Source: Orientallactaga sibirica
Taxonomy: Eukaryota > Chordata > Mammalia > Rodentia > Dipodidae
Direction: 5' to 3'
Assembly: GCA_036365145.1 (NCBI GenBank)
Contig: JAEOAD010000029.1
Coordinates: forward strand, 21,747,001-21,811,000
DNA length: 64,000 nt
Of this stretch, positions 36,986 through 48,343 are shown piece by piece. Below the pieces are notes generated by a model that did not search any database, was not told the DNA's origin, and saw only the letters and a list, made by a program, of their open reading frames with translations. The position numbers and the translations under genes were made by a program. Numbering within the stretch: position 1 is the first letter of the stretch; each line of letters opens with the position of its first letter.

Positions 36986-37136
36986 GTTCTATAGTACACA
37001 GAAACCCCAAATCCAGTCCTTCAACCTTCTCTTAGGAACTTATTACTTAATGCAGAGGATATTTAGAGAGAACTAAACACTGCATGTGTTTTATTATCTC
37101 GGTTAATCACAATCTTTTGTGTAGTTTGTGTTATTT

Positions 37137-37277
37137 TTTTTTTTAATTTTTCTTCTTTCTTTTTGTTTTGTTTGTTTTTGAGAGAAGTTCTCGATATGTA
37201 GTTCAGGTTGGCCTGGAACTTGTGTAAACCAGGCTGACTTTTAAATTACAGCTATTCTTCCATCTCCACCGCCCAAG
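37137..37277 (-). mobile_element. Old B1 SINE
   Basis: A T-rich start is followed by gtagttcaggttggcctgga and ttccatctccaccgcccaag. This wording is closer to ancestral B1 than to the form common in the window, suggesting an older insertion. Confidence 0.65.
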
Positions 37278-37687
37278 AGTAAGTCTTAATAGTAAGTACT
37301 CCATGGTGCCGTTCACTTTGTCCCTTGGATGTCAGGAGCCTGAACTAGTTGCCTAGTAGCTGGCTTTGACTCCCAGAGAAATGAAGAGAAGAAAGGTTGA
37401 GCTTAGGTTAGGGTAAGTTCATTTCAACTGTTAAACATATCAATCTGTTCCTTTCCTTACTGATGTTAAAAGCATGATTTTACAACTTAACATGTAGTAA
37501 CACCTTCCTTGGTTCATCACACCTGTCCAGTCACTCAAGTGCTGAAAGTGAGAGGTCCTCTGTCATAGAAAAGGTGGCAGATGCACCAGTTTTGTAATCA
37601 CAGCAGTCATTCTCTACCCACAGATTTTTAGGTTGGCCAGGATCCCAGCCTTCTGACTACCCACCTGCCTCTCTGGTTGTCTTGCAG

Positions 37688-37854
37688 GAGAGACAATGCG
37701 GATCGCCTCTTCTGAGTTTGCTGATGACCCATGTTCCTCAGTGAAACGTGGCACCATGGTGCGGGCAGCACGAGCTCTGCTATCTGCAGTCACACGCTTA
37801 CTCATCCTGGCAGACATGGCAGATGTCATGAGACTTTTATCTCATCTGAAAATT
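37688..37854 (+). CDS. CTNNA2: CTNNA2 coding exon (167 bp), about residues 101-155
   Basis: The exon follows a pyrimidine-rich acceptor (ctctggttgtcttgcag) and ends at donor ATT|gtacgt. It enters in phase 1: the first two bases complete a glycine codon begun in the previous exon. Then come 55 codons, starting ETMRIASSEFADDPCSS, passing VRAARALLSAVTRLLILAD, and ending LLSHLKI with the codon intact. There are no stops or frameshifts. The peptide is the alpha-catenin N-terminal helical bundle used for beta-catenin binding and homodimerisation. CTNNA1 is very similar in this stretch, so the paralogue call rests mainly on the third exon. The 167-bp length agrees with my recollection of the homologous alpha-catenin exon. 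The protein is cytoplasmic, at adherens junctions; no signal peptide or membrane segment is expected. Confidence 0.95.
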
Positions 37855-38261
37855 GTACGTATGGAGAACTGATGAAAATTCCCTTTACATGGGTAGCACT
37901 CTCAATCCTCTCTGAGTGTTGGAAGCCATATTTCACTGCCTTGGCTACTTATCCACATGCTATACCACCAAATTGTTCTAATAGAACACATATTCCACAG
38001 CGTCCTCACTTGAGTCATTTTCCAGCACACAAGAGTCAAAATTGAGATTCCTTACTTCTTAGAATACATTCTTGTGCCTATGAGCCTGGACTCAGTTCAT
38101 CTACTTTTGCTCCTTCTCAAGGTTCACAGTGGCCATATGCTGTTAGCCTTAGGCCAGCTTTTCTTGGTAGATGGGTAGATGAACATCTCTGCCTGTATCA
38201 GTATGAATTATATGTTGAGTATATTCTGTTATTTGCTCCAACCTTGTGCATGCATATGTGT

Positions 38262-38288
38262 GTGTATGTGTGTGTGTGTGTGTGTGTA
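38262..38288. repeat. (TG)n microsatellite
   Basis: A short TG run with interruptions upstream. Confidence 0.9.
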
Positions 38289-38289
38289 T

Positions 38290-39880
38290 TGTCTTCTTGA
38301 ACACACACAAACACACAGACATCCTACCTTAGTTTAGCAATAAAGTTGAGTGCTAGCCACACCTTTTATGGCTAAAGTCAGTCTTGTTGCACCAAACATC
38401 TAGATTGATTCTCTGGCTCATGTAAACACCACAAAACCATATAACCCCATTATATGAATCTGACTTGCTATATATAGTTCCTTTAAGTTTTAATTGTTCT
38501 CTAGTGGAAGTGGACTCTTATCCTAGTCACAAAATTTATCACAACCGGGATTAAAGGCTACTTCCTCCATCCTGACCACCAGGCCTTCCTCTCTTTTCCT
38601 CAGTGCTGAATAGAATTTAACTGGAACCATGGCAGTTCAATATTTCCAACAAACATCATGTAGCAAAGTTGTTATAAGGGATCCAGTGGTTCCCTTTTCC
38701 ATATTCTCAGTAGGGTTAGTTCTTGGGTGACTGGATTCATCTCAGGGTCCTTGGATGGTAGCATGTGAACCACCTGTTTCCTTTCCTTAGGAATTACTAG
38801 CTTATTTCCCTAACTTGCAGGAACACAAGACCTTTGCCTGTGAAATGAAACAGGTAATGACAGCTGGGACAGGAGATGAATTGTGAAATCTGCTTTCATC
38901 ATGCCTTTCTCATGTTTGTGCAGCAGAAGGGACAAGGAATTTCTTATATCTCAAGTGCTATCTATCAAGAAATCTTGTGTGGAATCTTACACAAGTAAAC
39001 CCTAATGTAAAGGCCTAACTTTCCAATCTAAACCTGCATTCACAATATTTGAAGAACCTTATATTCAGGACTTCCATCCTGTTCTCTGTGGCCATGAACA
39101 TAAAGTCAGCTTTTCACAGTTTCCATGCAGGTACCCAAGGAAAAAAATGCAACACAAAACAATCTGCTTGGGGATTTTTGTTATTAAATTTGTGTAAAAG
39201 AATAGGTCCTCAAAAGCTAGGGAAGGGTCTGGAAAACTGCTTGTCGTATGCAATTCAAGGAGAGACTTTACTTATTTCAAAAGATTTAGGGAGAAACCGA
39301 GGCATTGAGATTTACCATATGGCCACTGAAGTCAAACTATCTAAGTGAAATACAAGTATAGCTTCCATTGGCCAGTTGTGTGATACCACATTACCTCCTT
39401 ACCTCTGAGGTTCCTTGTCTATCAAATAAGGCTAACTGTAATACAGTTTGCATGAGATTTTCTTGGAGAAATTTCTAGGAAGCACTCCAGGGAACGAATA
39501 CATAAATAATCTCTAGCTGTGGGTGTCGAGGTTACTGCAGGTCTGGGCTAATACAGTGCTGGCCATTACTCTTCCAGACCCTTGGCTGCTTTGCACATTT
39601 TTCATGCTACAAATAATTTTATTTTCAATGAATTGGGGGAAAGACTCTATGAGTATCACCTTTATAGCATACTTGGGCTGCAAAGTCAACATAAAAAAAA
39701 TAAAATAAAACCTTCCCAGTAGGACAATCTGTCTTTATTTTAGAAAAGGGGACAATAAGACTGAACTCTGAGAAATTAACAATGTGGCCCCTGTTATTGT
39801 GAGCTCTGCTGAGGAGCAACCCTTGGGAAGTGCTGATGGGCTAACAGTTCTACCTAAATGGTCCACATGAAGAAACTGCT
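38290..39880. other. Unique intronic sequence, nothing recognised
   Basis: No repeat words; frames of up to 99 codons (39049-39348) lack exon signals or familiar motifs. Confidence 0.5.
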
Positions 39881-39889
39881 CTTTAAATC

Positions 39890-40140
39890 TAGGCCATGGG
39901 GATAACTCAGTTAGCTGAGTGCTTGCTTGGCTACCATGCAGGAAGTCATGGGCTCAACCTCAAACACTGCATAAACTGGGTGTGGTGGCACATATTGTCT
40001 TTCCAGCACTCCAAAGGAATGGGTAAAAGAAGCAGAAGTTTAAGGTCATCTTCAGAGGCATAGTAAATTTGAGGCAGCCTAAGATTCATGAGACCCTGTC
40101 TAAAAATGAGTAAAAAATATAAACAAACATAAATAAATAA
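39890..40140 (+). mobile_element. B4-like SINE
   Basis: The ID-type head gggataactcagttagctga is followed by the B1-like part ctgggtgtggtggcacatat, gagaccctgtctaaaaatga and an A-rich tail. Confidence 0.8.
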
Positions 40141-40849
40141 ATCTATGTCCTATGACACTATTCTTGGCACTGGTGTCTGCTTGTGATCCTGTCTTGCTTT
40201 CCCTCTCTTTTGGCCAGAGCTTTTGGTGGATATTATCTATGTGGCCTGTTGTAAAGTTGCATACTCTCCTCAATACAGCAGATTAAAAGAAGATAAAAAA
40301 ACAGATTTAGCACAAAATTATGCAAAGGTCAACCCAGCAATATTAAGTATTCCTGTCAGGTTGTCAGTAGTAAAATTAAAAATGATTGTAGACCAAATAG
40401 CATATTTGGTCTACTGAGACTGCAGCTGCGATTGCAAACGGTGGTGGTGGAAGGTTGCTATCTTGTGGAACAACTGGGGAACTACAGTATCCAGAGCTGT
40501 TGCTGAATTACACAGGTCAGGGCCTAAGTCACACTTTGCGTTCACACTGATCCTTCATCCCTTACACTAAAAACGAATAGTTTGTGAATAAAAATCTATA
40601 TTAAGTGAGCATACTGCATAATTCTGCTAAGTAGCATGTTAGTTGAAAGCACCACTTTTCATGAAACCCTGCAAGCACCTATTTACATTATAAGTTAAGA
40701 TCATTAACACATCATATACCATGACCTATTTGGATGCGGCAAGTTAGAAGCCATCATCTTCGTCTTTCTCAAAGGTTTTTCCAAATGACTAATTACTTTA
40801 CTATATATGGAAAATGCAATGTAGATGAGGCTAAAAGTACTGTATCTAT

Positions 40850-41035
40850 TAACTTCCCTGTTGCTATTACCAAATACCTTACAAAAAGTAACTTGAGGGT
40901 ACAATGGCTTAGTTTAGCTCACAGTTTGAGGGCATATTCCATCCAGTGACAGACAGTAGCATGGTGGAAGACCTTGTAGCTGGGTCTCACCTCACCTTGG
41001 TGGAACAGGAAGCAAGAGCAAACAAGACAGGGTAA
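40850..41035 (-). mobile_element. Old LTR-like (MaLR/ERVL-type) fragment
   Basis: gttgctattaccaaatacct and gctcacagtttgagggcata belong to a rodent interspersed repeat also seen at about 55105-55480. I recall the wording from MaLR-type LTR ends on the opposite strand. Family and strand are tentative. Confidence 0.4.
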
Positions 41036-41038
41036 CAG

Positions 41039-41165
41039 GGGCTGGAAAGATGGCCTAGCAATTTAGGTGCTTGCTCCAAAGCCAAAGGACCCAGCTTTGA
41101 TTCCTCAGGACACAAGTAAGCCAGATGTACAAGGTGGCAGAGGCATGTGGAGTTCATTTGGTTTC
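41039..41165 (+). mobile_element. 3'-truncated DIP SINE
   Basis: The head ggggctggaaagatggccta and the body to gtggagttcatttg are present; the CT-rich and tail parts are missing. Confidence 0.85.
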
Positions 41166-41356
41166 TCACCTGAACCTTACATTCATGTTTATGAAACATA
41201 ATCATTTTTTTCTTTCTAAAACAGCTATTGTTATCCTTTGTTTTATACCGCACATATGTAATTGTTGGCAAGTTGAGTAATTGTGAGCAAATGCCATTTA
41301 GCATATAAGAACGAGTGGTATCTTAGAGGATCTGCATAAACAGTATATAAGATTTT

Positions 41357-41505
41357 AGCTGGGTGTGGTAGTTCACATCTTTAATCCCAGCACTCAGATA
41401 GGAGGATCACCATGAGTTCAAGGCCACACTGAGAATACATAATGAACTCCAGGTCAGCCTGGATTAGAGTGAGACCTTACCTAGAAACCACCCGCTTCTC
41501 CCCAC

Positions 41506-41546
<41 letters not shown>
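41357..41546 (+). mobile_element. B1 SINE with a 39-base A tract
   Basis: It runs from agctgggtgtggtagttcac to gagaccttacctag, then an unusual C-rich bridge and 39 uninterrupted A (41508-41546). The short flank aagatttt occurs on both sides. Confidence 0.92.
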
Positions 41547-41548
<2 letters not shown>

Positions 41549-42821
41549 TTTTGCTTTCTGCTGCCAGACATTGTTTGGAAACAAGCTTAATGGCAACTGG
41601 AGTCTTCCCTTAGTAACATCCAGGTATTTAAGTTTTCTGTAATATACTGCTTATTTCCTCCATACAAATGTCTGTGTGTTTTAATACTAAGCTCCTGTAG
41701 TCTATTACATTAAAGATATGGGACTGCAGAAAGATTTTGCTGCTGCTGCTACTGTTACTGTTGCAGATGCAGAAGGACAGTGAGTAGACAGTGGATGACA
41801 CAAAGCCCCAAACACCATGAGCTCCATGTGGGGAATCCATGTTCCTGAGCAAGGCTACTCATTTGTGCATCAGATGCTATTAAAATACAGTTATGATCAC
41901 TTTTGGTGCTGAATTTGCTTGTGCCTGATTTCCTATCCCAGAACCTGGCATATCGTACAGTCAGGTGACATTATCAGCATTTTTGTTCAATGTGTGGTGC
42001 TTCAAAATTGTAAAGGAATCAGACATTTGAATCAGTGATCATGAAAAGGGATGTTTTTTTCCTTAGTCCCTGAATGAATACAGATTACATTGCCAGTGTA
42101 CATGAAGGAGTGATAACAATCTACATAAACTCATCTAGACACATGAGAACAGGAGCAAACAATCATTATTTTCGATCCTCAGGCTAGGTCCTACAAAAAG
42201 ATTAAGTTCTTACTTACCAGTGTAGTTCTCCTTTGAGAGTGGAATTAGAAAATGTAAAAGAGCAAATATTTAGTCAATTTCTAAAGGAAGTTATAATTTC
42301 TCAATGGCTACTAGGGGCCAGATATATTGCAACCATTCCATTGTTTGGAGGCATCAATAACACATGTAATCTTCACATTACCAGTGCTTTTCGTGACATT
42401 AACATGAAACAGACATATGTATCCTCCGTAATTGATGACTCTCAATAGTCTGCAGTTTAGTCCTCAAGCTTGAGTCTGAATTATACTCTTATCTCTGAAC
42501 AATGCTGGATTGGCATGATGGCTTTGTCTCCCATTATGATAGGACCCATGTTTTGGCATATCTTTTTGTCAGAGTTATCCTGGAATCAACTGTATACAGC
42601 TAAATTGTTCATAATTTATGCAATAATTTTTCAATACTTATAGTGTACTTAGCATATTCAAAAAAATGTTAAGGCATACAAATTCTAAAGTGACTCAACT
42701 ACTTCTGCTCCTACTTTCAAGACTTTGCAGGCCAGTGAGGGAGATATTAATGGATGTCTGTAATAATGCCTGTTAGAAGAGTGTGCACATGAATATCTTC
42801 TCACCCAGAAGGTGTATTTTC

Positions 42822-42825
<4 letters not shown>

Positions 42826-42873
<48 letters not shown>
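42826..42873. repeat. (CA)n microsatellite
   Basis: About 24 CA units, pure. Confidence 0.97.
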
Positions 42874-42878
<5 letters not shown>

Positions 42879-42889
42879 ATAATACAACC

Positions 42890-43230
42890 TCACTGTGGGA
42901 GAGGGTCATGTGTTGTGTGTATGTGTAATGTATGCCTGTGTGTATTTATGCATGGTATATGTTCACCTATATGTAGGTGCAGATATTCATACATACAAAT
43001 CCACATTTGTGTGGAGGCTGGTGGTTGAAATCCTGCATTTTTCTCTGTCACTATCCACTTTATTTCTTGACCTATTCACTTAACCTAGACCTCACCAATT
43101 CTGCTAGACTAACTTGACAGTGAGCACTAAGGATCTGCCTGTCTCTCCTTCCCCAACACTTGAATTATAGGTGCATAGCCCATGTGTTGCATTGTAGGTG
43201 AGGTTTGGAGATCTGACCACCTTATCTACA
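42890..43230 (-). mobile_element. B3-like SINE remnant, heavily diverged
   Basis: TG-rich start, then tagactaacttgacagtgag and tataggtgcatagcccatgt. The order fits a B3 in reverse complement with a decayed head. Confidence 0.4.
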
Positions 43231-43261
43231 AGAGAGAAATTTAGTAAAGAAGGTCAGGTGT

Positions 43262-43490
43262 GTACTAGAGATGTAGCTCAGTTGGTATAGAGCTGTCCTG
43301 GCATATCCAGAGCCCTGGGTTTGGTCCTCTGCAGCACATAAACCAGGCAGGATGATGCACACCTAGAATCGCAACAGACGGATAACCAGAAGTTCTGACT
43401 CATCCTTGACTATACAATGAACTTGAGGTCAGCCTGAGCTACATGAAATCCCTTCTCATAAAATAGGAAGACAGACAGATAAAACTAGAG
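43262..43490 (+). mobile_element. B4-like SINE
   Basis: agatgtagctcagttggtat plus gagccctgggtttggtcctc is an ID-type head. A diverged B1-like half follows (gaggtcagcctgagctacat). Confidence 0.8.
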
Positions 43491-44776
43491 GCCAGCTTAT
43501 CTTTAGGAAGCAGAAAGTATAGCAAAGCAGCAATGATTAAACAAGGGTTTAAGACTAATTAATACAGTAGATACCTGGAGGATCTTTTGGCCATTGATTT
43601 ATTCATCATTTCATTATCTTGTGAAACCAGACCTAAATGATAAAGTTATGTATGATTTATTAACCAGTTTTGTCAGCGTCATTTAAAATTCAATCAATTC
43701 TGTATAAACATAAGGATCTTAGGATTCTAGAATAAGGTCAGTTTGTCCCAGCATAAATGCTGGTTGTATTAACACTGATCTCTAGCAATTGTGTGCGTAT
43801 TAAATGTGGTAGGGGTACCAGATGGGCACACAGTGTCAGAGAGAGGGCTGTGTCTCCTCAGGTCAATAAATATACATTCCTATGAGTTTGTCTGCCTCTT
43901 AGTAGGTATATCATAGATACTGAATTTCAAAAACAAATTATTAGGCTACCATTTATAGAGAAATAAGTACAATTTCAACCAGGAAATTAAGGATAGATTC
44001 AAAGACTTACCTGAAATGTTTTGACACACAGGCAGGTTTGGTGCAGGGTTGGAAGTATAAACAATATTCAACAGCCAACCTTTGAGAAGACGTTGAAGAA
44101 TTTTAAATGATAAGGTCTGAAAATTATATCTAAACACACCAATTAGTGTGCAAATGTTAAGGGCCTTTCCAGAAGTTTCCACCCTTTCAGTTGTATCTGT
44201 GCACAGAGTACATAGGGCAGGGGAGTGGCTGGTTCAGCAGTTCTCACTTGTGCCTGTGTGGTGTTAGAGAAATGGGTATGTGTAATGGCCCAGCTGAGGG
44301 GGTGGGTGTTAGTGAGGATGGGTGTGGCAGCTGCCTTTCAGAGTACATTTTTATGTTGGGACCCATTTTTCAAACCAAACCATGGTCTTCCAACCTCCCC
44401 CTTATCAGAGTCCCTGCCATTGACACTCATCCAGAGCCATCCTGAGAAGTTTGCTGCCACATATGCTGTACCTAAACTGTGATTCTTTGTCCCCTGTCAT
44501 CACCCCACATGATAAGATGAAGCACTGTTCGAAATCTTTCAAACCTGAACCAAGCTAACCCCATAGGCCTACTCAAACAGACACACACTTATCCATCATG
44601 AGGAAGCCATGGCAGGTGTATTTTGGATGAAATTTCCCAGACTCTTCTAGATACAAATTGCCCTATATCCAGTAACTATGATAGAGAATTGTATTTATTT
44701 GGGTCATAGTGGTCAATTTCTTTTCCTTATACATGCAAGAAAAAAAATGTCATTGACTCTGTTCAAAAATAAAAAT

Positions 44777-45077
44777 TTCTTTTTTTTCTTTTTCTTTTTT
44801 TCTTTTTCTTTTTTTTTTTTTTTTGGAGCGAGACACAGAGAGAGACAGAGAGAGAGGGAGAGGAAGACAGAGATGGGCACACCAGCAGCCTCTCAGCTGC
44901 TGTGAATGAAATACAGATGCGTGCGCCCCCTTGTGATCTAGTTAGCATTGTGCCCTTGCATCACTTTGCATCTGGCTAAACGTGGGGCCTAGAGATTGGA
45001 ACTGGAGATTGAAACTGGCGTTCTTAGCCTTAGGAGGCAGGCGCCTTAACTGCTAAGCCATCTCTCCAGCCCAGAAT
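44777..45077 (-). mobile_element. DIP SINE, long form, with T-rich tail complement
   Basis: A T-rich run (44777-44824), a GA-rich stretch, then gggcacaccagcagcctctc. The extra internal words (ttgtgcccttgcatcacttt) of the long form follow, and the head complement taagccatctctccagccca. It matches the copies at 17035 and 57144. Confidence 0.92.
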
Positions 45078-45699
45078 TTTCATTTTTAAACTAAATTTTG
45101 AGTTGACAAAAATACCTGGTCTCTGCCCTTTATCTATTGATCAGTCAATTAACCTATAATCTTTTGATCAATCAATTAATCTAGTAGGTTTAGTGGTTTC
45201 TCACTTAATCAAAAATGTTAATCATACAAATGTGAACAAATGAATGAATGAATTAATAAATACATGAATGGATAAACTCTTTAGCTAACTACTGTCCTTG
45301 ACTCTAGTTAAATCAAAATCTTCTTGTCTGCCTTTATTGTTTACCCAGCTCTCTCCTTTTTACTTACTAGCAGGGAATGTGCCCACAATCCAAACTTTAT
45401 TTCTATTTCCTTCATTTCTGTTGCATATGGAACTTACTCTGATCCATGATTCTGCATGAAAACTTTTAACTAGGTGAGATCTTTCTAGATTAAAACTAAA
45501 TATGGCTAAGTATAGTTAAACCAACACAAAGCAGACCCTGTTTTTAGTATTTAATTTCAAATGTACTTCATTTAATTTCAAGGTTTATAATTACTATAAA
45601 TTCAAATTGCATTTGGATGCTTCAGAGAAAACCAGTGAGAAGCAAAATTGCATGAATACAGGATCATAAACATTCCAAATTGATTTGGCAAGAAGCCTG

Positions 45700-45751
45700 A
45701 GATAGATAGATGATAGACAGACAGATAGATAAACAGACAAACAGACAGATT
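45700..45751. repeat. GATA/GACA tetranucleotide repeat
   Basis: Imperfect GATA, GACA and AACA units over about 52 bases. Confidence 0.85.
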
Positions 45752-46667
45752 CTGGACTTAGCACCTTCTGAGATAATCAGTTTGTTCTTCCTGGGAATCA
45801 GTTTTTATGTCCTAAGAAAAGATTTACTTTTCTTGCAAACAGCAATAGCAATTTAACTGCCAAGAGAGTGCTCTTGAAGATGCTGTTGATGGTAAAGTTA
45901 AAATGATTATAAATTTGGAAAGAGAGGCATTGCTGATTTGTTGTTGTAAAGATTTGATATGTGTGATTCTCATTAAATCATGAAAATATTTTAAATGGGC
46001 CAATCCATACAATAAAATGCTATTTGACTTGAGTGCTCAAGAAAGCCTCCTAACACACAACTGTCCTTTTAAATCAATATTTTCTGCCTTTTCTTGAGCA
46101 TTATTAGTACCTGCACAGAATATGGAAAGGGTAAAAAGGGTAATGCTGAGGAGTCATGATGCCATTTTACATGTTTACAATCAAGAAGAAAATGTCGTAG
46201 AATTGCCATAGATGAGAGTGAAAATACAATCTTATGTGGGGTACATATTGAGACACTATTTGTCTGAAAACCTTTCCTTCCTACCACACTTCCTTACTAA
46301 TGTGTGGCTCCCTGTTGGTAAATTGAGCAGCCCTATCACATCATGACTATCAAGGCTCCCTGATACCCCTTATCACAGGCTTCTATGCTCAATGTTCTTC
46401 CTTCACCCAGTGACACTTGATAAGTGTGTTGTCTCAGCTGCTTCCACGATAATGTCAGTTTAAACAAAGCTGTAGCTCCATAATTTATACCTGTATGCAT
46501 GCTACTTTTTCATGTGTATTTCAGACTTGTCAAACCATGACATATACACCATGCTTTGACTTATTCAGAAATCCTATAGCCAATCTGAACTGCCTGTGCA
46601 CAGACATTCACTGCATTTCTCCTTTGTCTTTCAGAATTCCCTTACCTGTTTATTTTTTATTTTATTT

Positions 46668-47022
46668 TATTTTTTTTAGTTAGCATGCAAAGAAATGGGT
46701 TTATTGAGGCATTTTCATACGTGTATACCTAGTATTGGTCTTTGTTCATATTTGCTTCCCCACTACTTCCTTGGTACCTCCCTTCCACAACTTTTACCTG
46801 ACTCCTTCCTCATCCCAAATTATGCTTTCATGTCACAAACATGTTATTACCCTTTCTTTATCTTCTCCTCACTCCCTTTAGACCTTTTCTACTTCTCTAA
46901 TGATATTTCTACTTTCTTGTCACACACAATACACACCTATGTAAATTTAAATTACACTCTACATATGACAGAAAAGGCAGTTTTGTCTTCTGAGTGTAGC
47001 TTATTTTGCTTAATATAATCAT
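46668..47022 (-). mobile_element. L1 3' end, main part of a 5'-inverted L1
   Basis: It begins with a T-rich A-tail complement (tttttattttattttatttt). A C/T-rich 3' UTR complement follows, and then tgagtgtagcttattttgct, an L1 3' region word on the - strand. It abuts + strand L1 sequence at about 47023. Confidence 0.6.
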
Positions 47023-47295
47023 TCCTGGGTATATACCCAAAGGACTCTAAATCAGTATACTACTAAGGTACTGCACTTCCATGTTTTTTTGCTGGTCTAT
47101 TCACAATAACCAAAGTATGGAAAACAGCCTATATATCCATCAGCAGATGAATAAATAAAGGAAAGGAACATAGACACAATGGATAATTTTAGCTTTAAGA
47201 GTGGATTATATTTTCAGAAAAATGGATGAAATTACAGATAATTATGTTATATAAAGTAAACCAACTTCCCTTCATATGTAAAAATATATATATAT
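47023..47295 (+). mobile_element. L1 ORF2 C-terminal fragment, inverted 5' part
   Basis: The words ctgggtatatacccaaagga, tattcacaataaccaaagta and atatccatcagcagatgaat are the canonical L1 ORF2 C-terminal coding region on the + strand. They are followed by aaaatggatgaaattacaga and a short (AT)n. The opposite orientation to 46668-47022 suggests twin priming. Confidence 0.75.
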
Positions 47296-47564
47296 ATTTG
47301 AGGCTGAAAAACCACACCTGTCTATGCCTGATTCACTCAAAACTGTGTTATTAACCTCTCCTAATAGTATTTCTACAAAATTCCACCTGACTGACAATGG
47401 ATTTATGGAATGCACTGCCACCATGTCATCATAACTGTCAATATTTTCATAACATATTACAGCTCAGGTTTGTGGTGGAAGTGAGGTGAATAACTTAGTA
47501 CCTCCCAGAATCTTATTTTATAAGCATTTTTTCATAAGGATGATCTAATGGGAGTTGAAAAAGT

Positions 47565-47942
47565 CTATTGAGAGAGTTTGTAGGGATCCCGAAGCACAAA
47601 CATCATTAGGGTAGCATACCTATCATTATTCTGTTTACTCCCATTCCACACTGTGGATTCCACCTGCCAGAGGCCCTCTGCCTTCTCTCTCTGTTGCAAT
47701 ACCAAGTTGTAACCTCTGCTCACAAATTGTCCCTTTAGTCTCAGGCTTAGTGATATTGCCAGGATTGTTTGAAGATTCCATCTTTCCCAAATTTTCAGCA
47801 GTCCAGGAATTTCTTCTGTTTTGGCAAGCCACTTCTTCCTTAAGATTCCTAGAATTGGTTTGAAAATTCCGTATTTTTTCTTAAATATATATGTCCTTAG
47901 TTTTTCTATCTTAATTTTTAGCTGTATCACTACCAAAATCAT
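47565..47942 (-). other. 125-codon open frame of unknown meaning
   Basis: The open frame begins MILVVIQLKIKIEKLR. A second 65-codon frame overlaps it in another register. I do not recognise either product. There is no splice or start context that I trust, and it lies antisense in a CTNNA2 intron just beyond an L1. It is most likely chance or part of an unidentified old repeat or retropseudogene. Confidence 0.15.
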
Positions 47943-48223
47943 AATTCTTTAAACTACAAAACAGAGATGATGTTTGTGTGCTTTAGGAGTTAGTAGTTAT
48001 TTTCTTTTACATACCAACTTTATGTTAATCTTGAATTAATGCTTAATCTGACTATAAATGATTATTAGGCATGCTTTCTTCTGATTAAATATTAATGCAT
48101 ATTTATGCTTGCATGACAAGTTACCATTTATAACATGTTGAATAATATTTGAATTTTATCTGCTTATTAATATATTTTGTTTTGTTGTGTTTTTCTTTTC
48201 TTTGTTGATTTTACCACTTCCAG

Positions 48224-48343
48224 GTAGAGGAGGCACTGGAAGCTGTCAAAAATGCAACAAATGAGCAGGACCTTGCAAACCGCTTCAAAGAGTTTGGAAA
48301 AGAGATGGTGAAACTTAACTATGTAGCTGCAAGAAGGCAACAG
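48224..48343 (+). CDS. CTNNA2: CTNNA2 coding exon (120 bp), about residues 156-195
   Basis: The acceptor is accacttccag|GTA and the donor CAG|gtggga. Both ends are phase 0, so the exon is exactly 40 codons. It starts VEEALEAVKNATNEQDLANR, contains FKEFGKEMVKLNY and ends VAARRQQ. It joins in frame to LLSHLKI of the previous exon and to ELKDPHC of the next. The segment is a long amphipathic helix region of the N-terminal alpha-catenin domain. It is highly conserved between CTNNA1 and CTNNA2, so on its own it does not separate the paralogues. Because 120 is divisible by three, skipping it would keep the frame while removing 40 residues of the bundle. No disabling change is seen. Confidence 0.95.

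Larger units (their letters stand above)
1..37687 (+). other. CTNNA2: CTNNA2 intron, 3' portion (at least 37.7 kb)
   Basis: This intron is phase 1: it ends in the AG acceptor before the 167-bp exon and splits a glycine codon. Its donor lies outside the window. It holds the L1, LTR, SINE and microsatellite features listed separately, with AT-rich unique sequence between them. No coding exon of any other gene was recognised on either strand. Confidence 0.85.
37855..48223 (+). other. CTNNA2: CTNNA2 intron, 10,369 bp, phase 0
   Basis: The intron runs from gtacgt to cttccag. It contains a B4-like SINE (39.9 kb), an old LTR-like fragment and a truncated DIP (40.9-41.2 kb), a B1 with a 39-base A tract, a CA repeat with adjacent B3-like remnant, another B4-like copy (43.3 kb), a long-form DIP (44.8 kb) and a 5'-inverted L1 (46.7-47.3 kb). 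The remainder is unique AT-rich sequence. Confidence 0.9.
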
